A stretch of DNA of 64,000 nucleotides from Oscheius onirici (GCA_932521025.1 OW051471.1:1364001-1428000); one strand, 5' to 3'; shown: positions 1 through 11,724, numbered from the stretch's first letter. Program-made: numbers and translations. Notes: generated by a model not told the origin, from the sequence alone.

Positions 1-839
1 AGAAAATCACGTCTTGGCCCAAAAACGGGCATACGTAATTGCGTATCTTACGTAAGGGGGGTGGGCTTCTATTAGAGCTTTTACGGTATGCGACATCTCA
101 AAAAAAAACGTATAATTTTAGACAGTCGTTTGTGCATCAGTGAATTGCTTTTTTTGCTAGACAAGAACCAGCTTCCATTAGACTGCTCAAACTATTTACT
201 TTACATGTACTCCTCCAAACAAAGCTTCGTTTTCTAAGTTGTAGTGAAATTTTCACGGTGGTACCACAATACCAGTTCTACGAACTTTTTGCAGCGGGGA
301 GTCTGCGACGTGTCTGGCCGATAAAAAGGTGATTCCAAACTCACGGTGCAACAAAAGTAATTCATTCAAGAAGCAGTTTTACTCACGCGTCAGAGCCCAA
401 ATAGAGAGGTTATTCTGGATTCCAGGAAATACATGAAGCTGTAAATTTTGGGAAAAAATTCTCGAAAATTGAAATATTTCAAACAGCGTCTCATATGACA
501 ATCGCCTGAAACTAAACTGTTATTTTTTGAAGCAGCTGGTGTTTTGTACCATTCCGACAGCGTGAAAACTGGGAATTGTAACGGACGGCGTTGTTAAGTG
601 GCGTCCGAAAGAAGCGGCTGGCCGATAGCGCAATGGTAGAGTAATGAGACAGGTCCCCGATTCGAGTCTCGGTTGGTCCAATGGTTGTTTCTTTACCTCT
701 GTGTCGATTATGGTGACAAGAAACAGAGAAGAAATACTTTTCCAAACACTTCAAATACAAAAGCTTTCGAAGTTAGAAAGAACGCAATTTTCAGATCTTT
801 TTTATATAGTCACAACCTTGACTTCAGTGACGATTTCTT
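1..839. other. Gene-free stretch with MITE-like and tRNA-like traces
   Basis: I see no supportable gene here. Bases 1-90 resemble half of the palindromic MITE found at 51245-51426, sharing the stretch around CTTCTATTAGAG and an ATACGTAATTGCGTA core. A tRNA-like promoter block follows at 621-681. The short open frames lack splice-compatible coding structure and recognisable similarity. Confidence 0.4.
621..681 (+). repeat. tRNA-derived SINE head (A box and B box)
   Basis: The block contains an A-box-like TAGCGCAATGG and a B-box-like GATTCGAGTCTC, spaced as in a tRNA. The 61-base length, the short anticodon arm and the poor acceptor pairing (GGCCGAT against GTTGGTCC) argue against a functional tRNA. 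Several other repeats in the window also carry pol III-type internal promoters, so a SINE head is the best reading. Confidence 0.45.
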
Positions 840-2670
840 ATCACACCGGTTGGTCCAGTGGATTTGGCTTTGCCTTCCATTAGTGCGAAACGCGTTTAGC
901 ATAAAATCGCGCGTAGTGCGCGTCAACAGCATTTTCAGGTTTCGGGACCAATTCTATCGGATTCAGCGTAAAAAGTTACCCCTAGAAACACATTTTCAAG
1001 AAATTTGGTCGAAGAACAAAAAAGAGCCAAAACGTTTTTTTACAAAACGTCCGTGTACGCGATTTTTTTGATTTTTTTTTGACTCGTTTTTTGACCTACA
1101 AGGTCGAAAATTTGGCTATTGATGTAACTTTTCCGACTCTACAGAAGGGGCCTTTTTGTTTTTCAATTTGAGGCCCGGATCATACCTCTACGCCCTTCAT
1201 TTTTTGGACTTTTTGGAGAAATTTTTTTACCGAAAAAGTTAGTGTATTGCTAAGAGTCGCCACTCCACTCAGACGACCCGGGTTCGATCCCGCCCTTCTG
1301 CAAACCTTTTTGCTAAAATGCTTTGGGTAGAAAATGACTGTGAACAACTCCTGGAATCTTTTTCTGATCGCATTCGACCATTTCCTGCCATTAGGTAAAG
1401 GCACAAGGTATTTATTCTGAGTTTACTCCTTGTTTATACGGACCAATCCTTTTAGAAACGAGGGAGTATTGTAGTTTTCTGCTTCTACCCTGGTCCTGCA
1501 AAATGGCTCAGGGTATGCTTAGGTTTGCTGAAGTTCTGGGTATAGGCTTCTCCCGATTCTGATGAAGTAAATCTCGAAAGTGGTGGGAATTATCGTAACA
1601 AAGAACCAAAATACCAAAAGCTTGATTGTAAGGGATTGTGAGGCATGTTCTCTAACCAATGCAGACTCGATCCATTCTTGGAGTACCTCGACATCAGTAC
1701 GTTAAAATTCTGACCGGTCTGGTGTTTGTACGAAAAATGAACCGGACTGTGCCGAAAAATTTGGTTCACACTTTTTGCTAGTGTATGGAGAATCACTATT
1801 CGTAAATTCTATGAATTTTGGCAAAAAGAGAACAATCTGGATCTGTGAAAAGGCGGATTCTTTGAAGAAGAAGGGATTTGTCTTTGCCCTTCGTTTTACT
1901 GACCGAACAAAAAGAGAACAATACTTTTGTGTGAACTACGCAACTGAACAAAAAGTGAACAATAGCTCTAACAAAAGTCAAATCCTCGTCTTTTCTCATT
2001 GGATCACTTATCGTCTGTTCCACAAACTATTATGAATCAAGAGGAAATACTGAGTTAGGGATAAGAGTTAGATGACACTTTTTTAATGAGAGAATCCAGT
2101 TGTTTTTCATCGTTTTCTTATTCTACTCGTTGTAGCAGATATCAACTAATTCCCTTTACTACCAGGGGTGATAAAAACAGCAGGAAAGTTTCAGGAATGG
2201 TTATTTGAAACGTTCCCGCCAAAAATTTGAACGAAGGGGGCCGAACTATTACCGAACGTTTCTGTAACTGGCATCCCGTTACTTTTTTGTAACTGGAAAC
2301 AAACTTCTTCCAAAACAGCCTACAAAATAGCCTAACAATAAGAGCGAAACCCACAACAGTTTCATGCCCCTAAAAACGTGCAGTATCGCTGAACATTGTT
2401 TATGAGGTCATTTTGGGATGTGGGTCAAACTTGGTGTGTTTTCTTCGATGTCAGGTTTCCTGGAACAGACGATAAGTGATCCAATGAGAAAAGACGAGGA
2501 TTTGACTTTTCTAAGAGCTATTGTTCTCTTTTTGTTCAGTTGCATAGTTCAAACAATAGTATTGTTCTCTTTTTGTCCGGTTGAATTCAGTAAAATGCTG
2601 GGCAAAGACAAATCCCTTCTTCTTCAAAGAATCCGCTTTTTCACAGGTACAGATTTTTTGTTAAAGGCGT
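840..2670 (+). repeat. 1.8-kb foldback element, copy 1
   Basis: This block matches 9620-11430 in reverse complement along its length: 840 pairs with about 11430, 2035 with about 10225, and 2670 with about 9620. It also contains its own inverted repeat, with 1770-2035 pairing with 2457-2660 around words such as ACAAAAAGAGAACAATA and GACGAGGATTTGACTTT. A tRNA-like segment with the B box GGGTTCGATCCC lies near 1240-1330. No transposase is visible, so it is non-autonomous. Ends are approximate because the copies are diverged. Confidence 0.6.
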
Positions 2671-2821
2671 TCCCAGAAAAGTCGAGGCAGCTTCGGAACG
2701 TTAATGCCTACCGCAACCTGGCCACTCAGGAAGCACCCGCAGCCCATGAGTCTCTTCGGAACTCAGGCTTGAGTCGGGAAGAAACTTTACTTTACTTTAC
2801 AGATTGTTTTATCGGTTTTTG

Positions 2822-3938
2822 AATTGGGGTTCGAGTCTGCTGAGAAGAAATCTTTTTGTTTTTTTTACCAGTAGCATTCTACTGGCCTAACAATCACCCC
2901 TGTAAAATATCAGCTCGATTGGATATGTAGTTTAGGTTGGGGGACGATTTTGAGTCCCAAATTTCAGCATGTACCCCACCTCATAGTGATTTTTTGAAAT
3001 CGAATTTGATTTGTTGAGAAAATTACCGAACCGTTTGAGCTGATATTTTACAGGGGTGATTCTTAGGCCAGTAGAATGCTACAGTTAAAAAAAATAAAAA
3101 GATTTCTTCTCAGCGGACTCGAACCCTGGTTGTTCCAGCGTGAATTTTCCAAACCCACTGCGCTATCCGGACATTTTCAGTTTCGACATGATCCCAAAGT
3201 CAAAAACCATTTTTCAAAAAAAAAACTGTTTGTCTTTCCGAGAAAAAAATTATTGTAGTTGACAACTTTTTTGTAGGATGCAACCCTGAAGAGTTATGGG
3301 CAAAATTGTGTTTTGATCGAAAATTAAACCGTTCACTGTGCTCAGACGGTAAGATATCCAGGTCTCTGATATAATCTATTAATTCGGTCTAGGGGAGACC
3401 TACATTTTGAAACCGAGTTTGCCCGATTTCGTTGAGTTTGAAGAAAGTTATGAGCACTTTTTAAAGGGACCGTCTCATTATAGCCGTGCAGGGGAAATAG
3501 GCCAACTGCGTGGCGGGACCAACTGCAAATTTCATTTTTGCATTTTTTTTTTGTTGTACACTCATTTTTTCGATTTTTACTTGTTTCTAATCGATTTTTC
3601 GTCAAAATTACCCCTAAAATGAGTGGTGAAACGCTAAAATTGGTGGGAAAATGACGGAAATAGATGAAAATAACGTTTTTTTTTAACCAAAAAGGGCTTT
3701 TTGGTTTATTTCGGTAAATGTTCCACCAATTTTAGCATTCCACCACTCATTATAGGGGTGATTTTTGACGAGAAATCGATTAGAAACAAGTAGAAATCGA
3801 AAAAATGTAGTGTAGAAAGAGAAAAACGCAAAAATGGAATTTGCCGTGGGTCCCGCCACGCAGTTGCCTGATTTCCCCTGGAGGCTTGGAGGCACGTAAT
3901 GAGACTGTCCCTTTAAAGACTTTTTGGGCGACCTAATA
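2822..3938. repeat. Foldback element with tRNA-like arms, left-truncated copy
   Basis: This is a partial copy of the 1-kb foldback family that is complete at 27347-28495 and 55872-56870. It starts abruptly inside the tRNA-like block (GGGTTCGAGTCTGC), passes through the inverted centre, and carries the right arm with the minus-strand tRNA-like block at 3105-3180. The family end GGCGACCTAATA is at about 3926-3938. A piggyBac-type MITE at 3465-3912 interrupts the right arm. Confidence 0.6.
3465..3912. mobile_element. piggyBac-type MITE with TTAA target duplication
   Basis: The element begins AGGGACCGTCTCATTA and ends with the inverse TAATGAGACTGTCCCT. It is flanked on both sides by TTAA (3461-3464 and 3913-3916). 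Long inner inverted repeats follow, with the block around GCGTGGCGGGACCAACTGC pairing with the block before 3885. At 448 bp with no coding capacity it is a MITE. TTAA target sites are the hallmark of piggyBac-superfamily elements. It lies nested inside the arm of another repeat. Confidence 0.8.
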
Positions 3939-4883
3939 CATGCTTGACTTCTTCCGATTCTTTTACGGAGTCAAAAGAGGTGTATTATTTTTGTAAACAA
4001 AACTTTTCATGCGTCACATCCAACACCTTCACATCGCGATATCAAACAGGGGGACTTACGATTACCTTAGAAGAACCTTTGAAACAAAAAAATACTTGAA
4101 TCAGGTTCGGTTAGAAGACTTACTGTAGAACAAGTTTTTTTTTGACTAAAAGACAGTATGCCTTTATTATGTGCTCATCGTTTTCTCCCCTTTTTGGAAG
4201 CACGTTTCAGAATTCTCTCGGATCATACTCTCCAACTGTAACTGACAGTAAAGCAACTATTATAAATTGTCAATGATCCACTTTCTGCAACAAAAACAGG
4301 TTTCGCATTTCGGGATCAAAGTTGGAGAATCAAGCCAAGTACAGTTTGTTTCTCATTGGCGCCAAACATGGCACGCGATAACAACATCAAGTTGTCATAT
4401 TTCTGTTTCGAAGACCGATTCTTATGGGCAGTACAGTATTTCTGTCCAAGAACTTTTAGGCGAGAGGTTGAAGCAAAAAACCAATCGCAGTTCGACAATA
4501 ATAGATTGGACCAAGACGTCGAGTCGAAACAAAACTATAGGGTGAGTCACAGTAATTGTTGTAAATCTGATTAAGTAAAAAGTAAAGTTTCTACCTTTCA
4601 ATGCCATAGGTCTGAAGAATCCTCTGGGAGACAAGCTCATACTCCGTGAGGTGTGCATCTGATTGTGAGGGGCCAGATCGTTTGTTCCGAAATTGCCCAA
4701 AACTGTTCCACAGAAATACTCCAAAACGTTAGGCACGCTCACTTTAGTAGAGTTTCTGAAAAAAATTAAAAAAGAAAAAACGAAAATTAGTCGGACTCTA
4801 GTTTTGTCCCAGTTAGAGTACAAACAGTGCTTTTAGTAAGTCTTTATTACGTAGTTTTCTTTCATTTTCCGCTCGAAACGCTC
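3939..4883. other. Intergenic stretch with one coding-like block
   Basis: No confident gene. On the minus strand, 4604-4757 starts after a good acceptor (TTTTTTCAG) and is open in only one frame, reading VPNVLEYFCGTVLGNFGTND and onward to a possible GT donor at 4603. I could not find partner exons or recognise a family. It lies downstream of the transthyretin-like gene on the same strand and may be an orphan exon or a remnant. Confidence 0.3.
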
Positions 4884-5625
4884 TCAATTCAAGCAATCCT
4901 GGCTCTGTCCCTCAATATGCTCAGCCAGTTCGATGTGTCCGACATCGTAGACCATTTCGGGCGTGCTGCCCATAGTGCTGTAGGTTTTGGGCACGTTGAA
5001 GGGAACTTTCTGGTAACAGGCCTAAAAATTATTATTTTACCCAAAAAGGAGAAAACATGCCCCTTGGTAGTTGCACTGGTGATAAACGTTGAACTTGGGA
5101 TCCATGGTCGTGATATCCGTTACTTTTCCCAGAAGCTTGAAGGCGCCCTGGGAGTCGGAGTACTCTTCGGCCATGAAAGTGTCAGGGACCACTGAAAAAA
5201 AAAATATTTTCGACCTCACCTATATCACAGCCCTAACAAAGATTTGGGTGAACACGCTGGGAGTCGGGTCCAATCCACCTTGGCCCTGTCAATTATTTCC
5301 CCAAGTTTCACACCAAACCATTCACCCATCTCTGAGAAATGTGTTTCGCCAACTCGCGTTTTGGCGCAATTTCGTTCGTTATCTTTGAACCTTTTTCCAT
5401 TTTTCCAAACGATCTATGACTGAACTTGTTGTCTTCTTCGTATTCACTCCAAAAAATAGATAAAAACTCACAAGTGTTGACATCATACAATTTAACCTTG
5501 ACGGACTGGGCTGGCTTTCCATTGCAGGTCAATTGTCCCGTCACCGCTATGGACTGAGGCGTTCCAATGAATCCCAGGAGTCCATTGGCCAGTGGCAAAG
5601 AAGCGACAAGAATCAGAAAAAGCAT
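4884..5625 (-). CDS. Transthyretin-like (TTR) family secreted protein
   Basis: Nematode TTR-like proteins are small secreted beta-sandwich proteins; individual functions are mostly unknown. Exons on the minus strand are 5472-5625, 5061-5191 and 4884-5021, giving 140 aa. A signal peptide (MLFLILVASLPLANG) is followed by the family hallmarks VTGQLTCNGKPAQSVKVKLYD, D-S-Q-G-A-F-K-L-L-G, DPKFNVYHQC and ACYQKVPFNVPKTY. An in-frame ORF extends upstream, but the start at 5625 is chosen because it gives the signal peptide and sits 42 bp from a TATA box. Intron 2 (5022-5060, 39 bp) only works with a GC donor (GGG|GCATGT): any GT choice breaks the conserved YQG-ACYQ reading. The family assignment is firm. 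Confidence 0.88.
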
Positions 5626-5666
5626 TTTTGAACACCAAAAACGTCTAAAATCCAAACCCCGGCCCC

Positions 5667-5674
5667 TATTTATA
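5667..5674 (-). promoter_or_regulatory. TATA box of the transthyretin-like gene
   Basis: TATAAATA on the minus strand, followed by GGGGCCGGGG, 42 bp upstream of the chosen start codon. Position and sequence fit a core promoter. Confidence 0.5.
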
Positions 5675-6157
5675 CTCGTCTCAAGGCTATTTCTCGTCTG
5701 GGGCGTATTTTTGCCAAAAACAGGCACTGTAAATCTCACTTTCCTGTTGTTTTGGGGGCTGTTTTCCACGAGGAGAAAGAGAGGAGAGAAAACAACAACG
5801 ACGTCATCTTGTTGGTAAGTTGGAGAATATGATAGAATGTTGGACGAACTACTTTTTTGGCTTCAGTGTTTGTTTATAGAGAAGAGATATGTTGAAAAAC
5901 GGTAGTTCTCATGTTCCCTTGGCCATGAAAACAATTTCCAGCCATCAGAGTGAACAATTTGTAGGTTCGAAAATCTGATTGAAAAGAAAATGATGTTGCC
6001 ACAGAGATTGCCATATTTCAAAATGTTACAAGTGTATAGTAAGAGTTTTTCTTGCGGGTCTGCTTAATAATGAGAGAACTGAAAAGTTACAATATTTTCA
6101 TTGTCGTATTAGCTGTATATTAGTCGATTTTTCTATTGCATTTTTTGTATTCTACGT
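5675..6157. other. Intergenic, nothing recognised
   Basis: AT-rich sequence upstream of the transthyretin-like gene. I see no gene, RNA or repeat in it, although it presumably holds the gene's promoter region. Confidence 0.4.
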
Positions 6158-6418
6158 TTGATCTATAGTTCTGTCAAAGTCAAAGTTCTGCTTTGTGGAA
6201 ACCCTGTAGAAATGGACTTTCAACGCGGTGTTCTCACAGTCTCACCGCCACTCTTCACATCCATCGTGGAAGACATATTCCGACGCTTGGACTGGGACAA
6301 TTGCGGTGTGAATGTCAATGGAAAGATGCTCAACAATCTACGATATGCCGACGAGGCAGTGCTATTCTCGCAGAGAACTGGAAACAATGCCGGAGGACTA
6401 GGCCAATCAAAGCTCTGA
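6158..6418 (+). pseudogene. LINE (RTE-like) reverse transcriptase fragment
   Basis: The translation contains LFTSIVEDIFRRLDWDNCGV, NVNGKMLNNLRYADEAVLF and nearby residues. This is the palm segment of non-LTR reverse transcriptases, where the catalytic motif is normally [YF]ADD followed by a hydrophobic strand. Here it reads YADE, so the second catalytic aspartate is changed. The preceding R-G-V-R-Q-G-type segment is also eroded (QRGVLTVSPPLFT). Only about 85 codons remain, with no endonuclease domain. It is a dead retrotransposon relic. Confidence 0.75.
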
Positions 6419-6540
6419 AGTTGGATTGTTTTTTGCTTTTTGATTTGGCAGAAGTTCTACGATGATTAACGAATTCTGAAATGTTTCAGCTGTACGGTAA
6501 GTTTTTCGGGCTTTCGAGATATTACTTTGAACGACAGAAC

Positions 6541-6736
6541 AAGGGATGGGCGGATACCCGCAAATAGCAATTGCAAACGCGATTAGTTTTTGCAGATAGC
6601 GGATAATCGCTAATCGCAAGAATTTCAAAATTTTGGCTTGGAAAAGCAGATAATCGCAATTGCGATTAATCGCGCCTTTTTCGCGATTAGCGGATAATCG
6701 CTAATCGCACCCGATTATACTATCCGCCCACCCCTG
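6541..6736. mobile_element. hAT-like word MITE, GCGATTAATCGC type
   Basis: The element is bounded by GGGATGGGCGGATA and TATCCGCCCACCCCTG and flanked by a perfect 8-bp target duplication GACAGAAC (6533-6540, 6737-6744). The 196-bp interior is mostly repeats and inverse repeats of GCGATTA/TAATCGC. The 8-bp duplication and CAGGGGTGGGC-like ends fit the hAT superfamily. Confidence 0.8.
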
Positions 6737-6744
6737 GACAGAAC

Positions 6745-7650
6745 CACAAATTCGAGAAAAACGATTGGACATGGAAAGAATAAGCAATCTTTTTTTTTTT
6801 AGTTTATTGTGAATTTCGGAAACCTGGAAAGCTAAGCTAAGTCAGAAGAAAGTCCTGAAGAACTGTCAATTTTTGTCCGAAGTATCTGATGCTTTGTTTT
6901 TCAGGTTCTGGATGTTGAGGTACTGATGGAAAGGACTACCAGTACCTGAAAATGAATAGGAGAGAAAAACTCCGGTAGAATCCTATATTTCGGGCAATTT
7001 TCAACTGTTTCAATGGTTTCCCAAGCGCAGACCTCGACACGACTCCAGTCCCTACCCGATTTGCTGGTCACCCTCAGAGAGAGAGAGATCCCTACCGAAA
7101 CCCGAATCGGCCTTCGAGAAATAAGACTGGAGTTTTTCGGACCCAGGTTGTTCAGGGCAACTCCAGGTCCTAGTCTTGGTAGTGCTTGAGAAGTTAGGCA
7201 AAAGTTATGGGGGCAAATTTTAGTGGAAAAATTGGAAAAGGTCACCTGATTTGAAGAAGACGAGAGCACAAGCGAACATCTGACGAGCAACTGAGCACTT
7301 GAAAGCTGACTTTTGGCTAAAAGTTTGACAAGTCGAGCTTTTGATAGAAATAGTTTAGAGTTGACAAGTCTTGACAAGTCAGATGCAGTAGACTTTGAGG
7401 ATTGAAACACTTATTGGATCCTTAGAAAAGAAGGTTTTTAGGTCTCCCGCACCTTTTGAGCTCATTTTTGAACTACCAAGGCTGTAACTGCACTCTACTG
7501 TGAACATAAATGTAGTATTTTTTCTAGAGAAGACGAGACGACTAATTCCTCTCTGTCCCTCTGTCTCTTTATCTTTGTATTCCCAATAAGAGGTGGAAGG
7601 TTCAGAAGGATAGCTTGATTACGGTCTGCAATTGTCTTTATCAGTACGTG
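6745..7650. other. No supported gene
   Basis: A minus-strand open frame of 169 codons (6901-7410) is serine and leucine rich. It has no recognisable domain and includes direct TTGACAAGTC repeats, so I do not call it a gene. A poly-T run lies near 6790. Confidence 0.35.
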
Positions 7651-8054
7651 ATTGCGTAACCGCGGGAAAAGCAGCTTTCAGCGTCACCCTGGGTCTTATC
7701 CGATTATCGCTGCTTTTCGTCTAGTAAATACTAGATTTTTCTTTTTCTTTTCTTCTTTTTCGTGCAAAACTTTCACTTTTTCGATTTCCCAATTTCCGAC
7801 AAGGAAAGAACGTCACGTCTCTCCCATTTTCGTGTTTTTTTTCTCACATTTCTTACTCTTCCTCTTCCCAACTCATTCTTTTTCAGGATCCCTAATTGGT
7901 CTTTCATTCTGGTGAGCACTTTTCAATCAGGAGTCTGTTCACTAATGTGGGAATTATTTTCTCGCGGTGAGTTGTCATCATTTTTCAATAGTCAAAATTT
8001 TCAGTTTGTAAGAATGCTCAAGAGCATGGTATCAACGCATTGAACAAATAGAGG

Positions 8055-8533
8055 ACATGTATCACCACTATATTTCCTCTTCCGGATTTCCACGACAGTC
8101 TGATGGAAGATGCTTACGACGACAAAGACCGAGGTAAGCAATCTTCCTAATGAGACTAGTCATTTTGTTGAAGAAGTCCGAGCATACTCATCTTCCGAAT
8201 AGCGTTCTTATCGACTACGACTACAGTAAGTACGAAAGTGAGGTGGGTAGCGGGAAAACTTTCCAATTAAGACACGCTTTTCAGATTCGAGTTTTTTGCC
8301 GATTTCCCGCAGTTAGATGCCCAGTCGTCCGCCACCCGTCCGCCACTCAGCCCAGTCAGTTACCGACTTTGTAACAAGACCGAGGGCCTCGCCAGTCGTC
8401 GTCAGGCATACAATCCTATCGAAGATCTGATCGCTGAGGTCAACACCACTGCTTTCGATTTCATGGGTACTAGACTAACAAGATGTGCTAAAGACAGAAA
8501 CAATAAAGCACGTTTATGCACACCGCTATCTTG
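8055..8533 (+). CDS. Possible small two-exon gene, unidentified
   Basis: Weakly supported. Exon 8055-8134 ends at a good donor (GAG|GTAAGC) and joins in phase, after TTTTCAG, to 8285-8533. The second exon reads FEFFADFPQLDAQSSATRPP, then VSYRLCNKTEGLASRRQAYN, then IEDLIAEVNTTAFDFM, and would stop at 8531-8533. An AATAAA lies near 8499, which conflicts with that stop and suggests a different 3' end. No family is recognised, and the start (first ATG after an in-frame stop) is a guess. It would converge on the receptor exons ending at 8631. Confidence 0.22.
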
Positions 8534-8630
8534 ACGATTCTTATTTAATTGTTGACAAATCCGTCACTCTGTCCCTCCGTTCCTCTGACTCTCTTAGCGC
8601 ACCAAAGCTTAAAATATTCATGTTTTCTGT

Positions 8631-8944
8631 CTACTTTCTCGCCGGACTGACCGGCGTCGGATCATTACAGACGGAATTCTTCATTCCAAATCGAAAAACT
8701 TCAGCCAGAGCACTTCTATTCAGAGCCAGAAGGACGAACGGATTCATGCAGTACATCACTGCCAGGTAGAAGTTGAACTGAAAAGGTGTTTTTTCTAAAA
8801 AAAAAAAAAAGCGGTAAAAACCTGCAAGTTGATGAACTCGCTAAAGTCGTTAGAAAAGAGCCATTCTCCCCAGAGATGATCCAGTTCGTAGAGAACGTCG
8901 GCTGAGAAGACGAGGCAGTCAACGAGGGCAACGAAGACTAGACT
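8631..8944 (-). CDS. 3' exons of a seven-helix chemoreceptor (TM6-TM7), probably srg-like
   Basis: Two exons, 8822-8944 (41 codons) and 8631-8777 (49 codons with stop), join at a conventional acceptor (CTTTTCAG). They encode SLVFVALVDCLVFSADVLYE, a short loop, and FNFYLAVMYCMNPFVLLALN, then R-S-A-L-A-E-V-F-R-F and a short tail. The second helix with NPFVLLALNRS is typical of the last helix of nematode chemoreceptors. No first exon is adjacent. The nearest compatible 5' part is the receptor at 12368-13859, which stops after TM4. I infer a single gene whose long intron filled with repeats; the TM5 exon has not been found, so a broken gene is also possible. Confidence 0.6.
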
Positions 8945-9619
8945 CTGAAAAAGGAGTTTTTTTTGTTCTGAATTAAAGGTATAAGAAGAAAGGCGAAGAA
9001 CTAGTACTACTGTCAGCATTCAAAAAAATAGACATTTTCCGACCAAAGGTTCAAAACAAGGTTTTAGTTATTTTGTTTCACCGATATGTGTAATTCACAG
9101 CAAACAGTTTGATGTTATTCGTATACCAATTTTTTTTAGTTCTGAACGTTCTAGCAAAAAAAAAACGAAGTTTTTCGCAGTGTTGGTGTTGTAAATTTTT
9201 ACTTGTTCGATATAGTTTGTTCAATCAGTCACTACCCCAAGGTACTTTTTCCTCTGCCGGACCAACTTCCCTGGCTGAGTAACCTATGTTTGCGTGCCAT
9301 TCCGAACGGAAAATGGGTTGCGGTAGTGGTCTCCTTTTTATTGAACTAACTATACTAGGTATTGTAAAAACGGCTGAGAATCGGAAATGCCCCCTCTGGA
9401 AACAAAGTTTTTGCGAAGGCTATTGCAAGACTCTTGTTTCATCGAAATTGTCTTATACTTGTGAAGTTTGAAAGTTGGATGCTACGTGGAACTGTGCAAC
9501 TCACCTTATCGTGTCTCCTGTAGTTGGGACTGTTCACTCCGACTCGTCTGATAGCACACAGAGTCCTCATGACCATAAAGAGAGAGGTGAAGAGATAGAA
9601 GAAGGAGGTAAGAGCCCCA
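8945..9619. other. No gene recognised; possibly intron of the srg-like receptor
   Basis: AT-rich sequence with poly-A runs near 9150. I could not find a TM5-type exon here on the minus strand. Confidence 0.35.
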
Positions 9620-11430
9620 ACAATGTAGAGGGACTGAAAATATCTGGATCTGTGAAAAAGGGGACTCTTTGAAGAGAAAGGGATTTTTCTTTGCCCTGCG
9701 TTTTACTGACCGAACAAAAAGATAACAATAACTTGTCTGAACTGCGTAACCTGACAAAAAGAGAACAATATTTCCTACAAAAGTCAAATCCTCGTCTTTT
9801 CTCATAGGATCACTCTTTTATCGTCTGCCCCAGGAAACCTGAGTGTAGCAATGAAGAAAAGACACACCGTTTGACCCACGTTCCAAAATGACCTAGCAAA
9901 CAATGTTTAGCGTTCAACGATACTGCACGTTATTTTTACAGGCAAGAAACTGTTGTGGGTTTGGCTTTTGGACTGTTTTGTAGGCTGTTTTGGAAGAATT
10001 TTGTGTCCAGTTACAAAACTGTTACGGGATTTCAGTTACAGAAATTTTCCTGATGTTCTTATCACACGTGGTAGCAAATGGAACTAGGTTGTTCTGATAC
10101 AAAAGAAGAAGAAAAACAACTGGATTCTCTCCAAATGAAAAAGATCTTATTTACCTCTTATCCATAACCCGACAGTACTTTCTCTTCACTCTTCACAGTA
10201 GTGTCTCCTCTCTCTTCGATATACAGTTTCTAGAACAGCTGATAAAAGAGTGATCCAATGAGAAAAGACGAGGATTTGACTTTTGTAGGAAATATTGTTC
10301 TCTTTTTATCAGGTTACGCATTTCAGACAAGTTATTGTTATCTTTTTGTTCGGTCAGTAAAACGCAGGGCAAAGACCAATTCCTTTCTCTTCAAAGAATC
10401 CACTTTTTCACAGATCCAGATGTTCTCTTTTTGTCAAAATTCATAGAGTTTACGAATAGCGATTCCTTGTGTACTAGCAAAAAGTGTGAGTTTATCTTTG
10501 CACCGACACGAGATCGAGACCCGGTCAGAACTTTACCGCACCGATGTCCAGCTGCTCCAAGGAAGGATCGAGACTGGATTGGTTAGAGATTCCTCGCTAG
10601 ACTCCCTTACAATCGAGTTTTTGGTATTTTGATTCTTTGTTACAATATTTTCCACATTTAGAGACCTACTTCAGCAAAATCGCGGAAGTCTATACCCAGA
10701 ACTTCAGCAAACCTAAGCATACTTCGAGCCAGGATCAGGATAGAAGCTAAAAACTACCACACTCCCTCGTTCCTAAAAGTATCGGGCTTTGCCCTATGAA
10801 CACGGCTTGACTAAACTCAGAACAACTAATTTGCGTCTTTGCATAATGGCGGAAAACGGTTGAATTCGATCACAAAAAGTTTCCAGAGCGTGGTTAAACT
10901 CATTTTCTACTCAAAATTATTTAGCAAAAAGGTTTTCAGAAGGGCGGGATCGAACCCGGGTCGTGAGGGTGGAGTGGCGACCCTTAGCGATATACTAACT
11001 TTTTCGGTAAAAATTTTTCTGTCCAAAAAGTGCAGTGCGTAGAGGTATGATCCGGGTCGTAAATCAAAATTCTAAAAGATACCCCCTCTGAGATAGACTT
11101 AGTTGTACTTCTATCCAAAATTTCAGAGAAAAACTCGCAAAAATGAGCCCGTAAATCGCGAACAACCACGAACGGCGGACGGCGGACGCCGGACACGGGA
11201 CATTTTGGAAACTCGGTTTTTTGCCTAACTTTTCAGACTTTTGACTTATCAACTTGAAAATAAGGCTCTAAGGGTAACTTTTTATTCTGAATCCGATGGA
11301 ATAAGTCCTGGAACCTGAAAATGCTTCTGGCGCGCGCTGCGCGCGATTTTATGCTAAAAGCGTTCTGCGCTAGTGGGACGCAAAGCCAAATCCACCACGC
11401 GCAGAGCGCGGATTGCGATATTCTGGCCAC
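9620..11430 (-). repeat. 1.8-kb foldback element, copy 2 (inverted)
   Basis: Reverse-complement counterpart of 840-2670, including the internal inverted repeat (9633-9835 against 10225-10460) and the spacer. A tRNA-like block with GGGATCGAACCCGGG lies near 10945-10965. It sits between the TM1-4 and TM6-7 exons of the putative srg receptor. Confidence 0.6.
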
Positions 11431-11724
11431 AAAAGTACCTGTTCAGGATTGTCCATCCAGCCAAAATACATTTGCAATACTAAAAAGAAAGCTGCGTAAT
11501 CTGTTCAGCCTACAAAACGTAGTTTTGGAGAAAAACTGACAATGAGTTCCAAGTTTCTACCAGAAAAAAAACTCGGAGAAAAATGCGGCAAAATTGCAGT
11601 ATTCAAGTTTTCACTCGTTTTAGTGGGTTCTTTTGTTTCACCCACAAGAAATGAAAAGCAAACTGATTCTCTTGCTGCTTCTTGGTTATCGGGACGAAAT
11701 ATGACTTCTCACATTAGACACATC
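11431..11724. other. Spacer, nothing recognised
   Basis: No coding or repeat signal that I can support. Confidence 0.3.

Noticed and set aside
621-681. Functional tRNA gene
   Set aside because: A and B boxes exist, but the length, anticodon arm and acceptor pairing do not fold into a canonical tRNA.
4604-4757. Alternative 3' exon of the transthyretin-like gene
   Set aside because: Exon 3 of that gene already ends in a stop at 4884 with a complete domain; no transcript logic connects them.
6901-7410. 169-codon minus-strand open frame
   Set aside because: Contains direct repeats of TTGACAAGTC and no recognisable protein features.
8677-8768. Plus-strand exon reading opposite the receptor TM7
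   Set aside because: It is in phase with the tentative small gene, but it is the shadow of a clearly coding TM7 exon on the minus strand.
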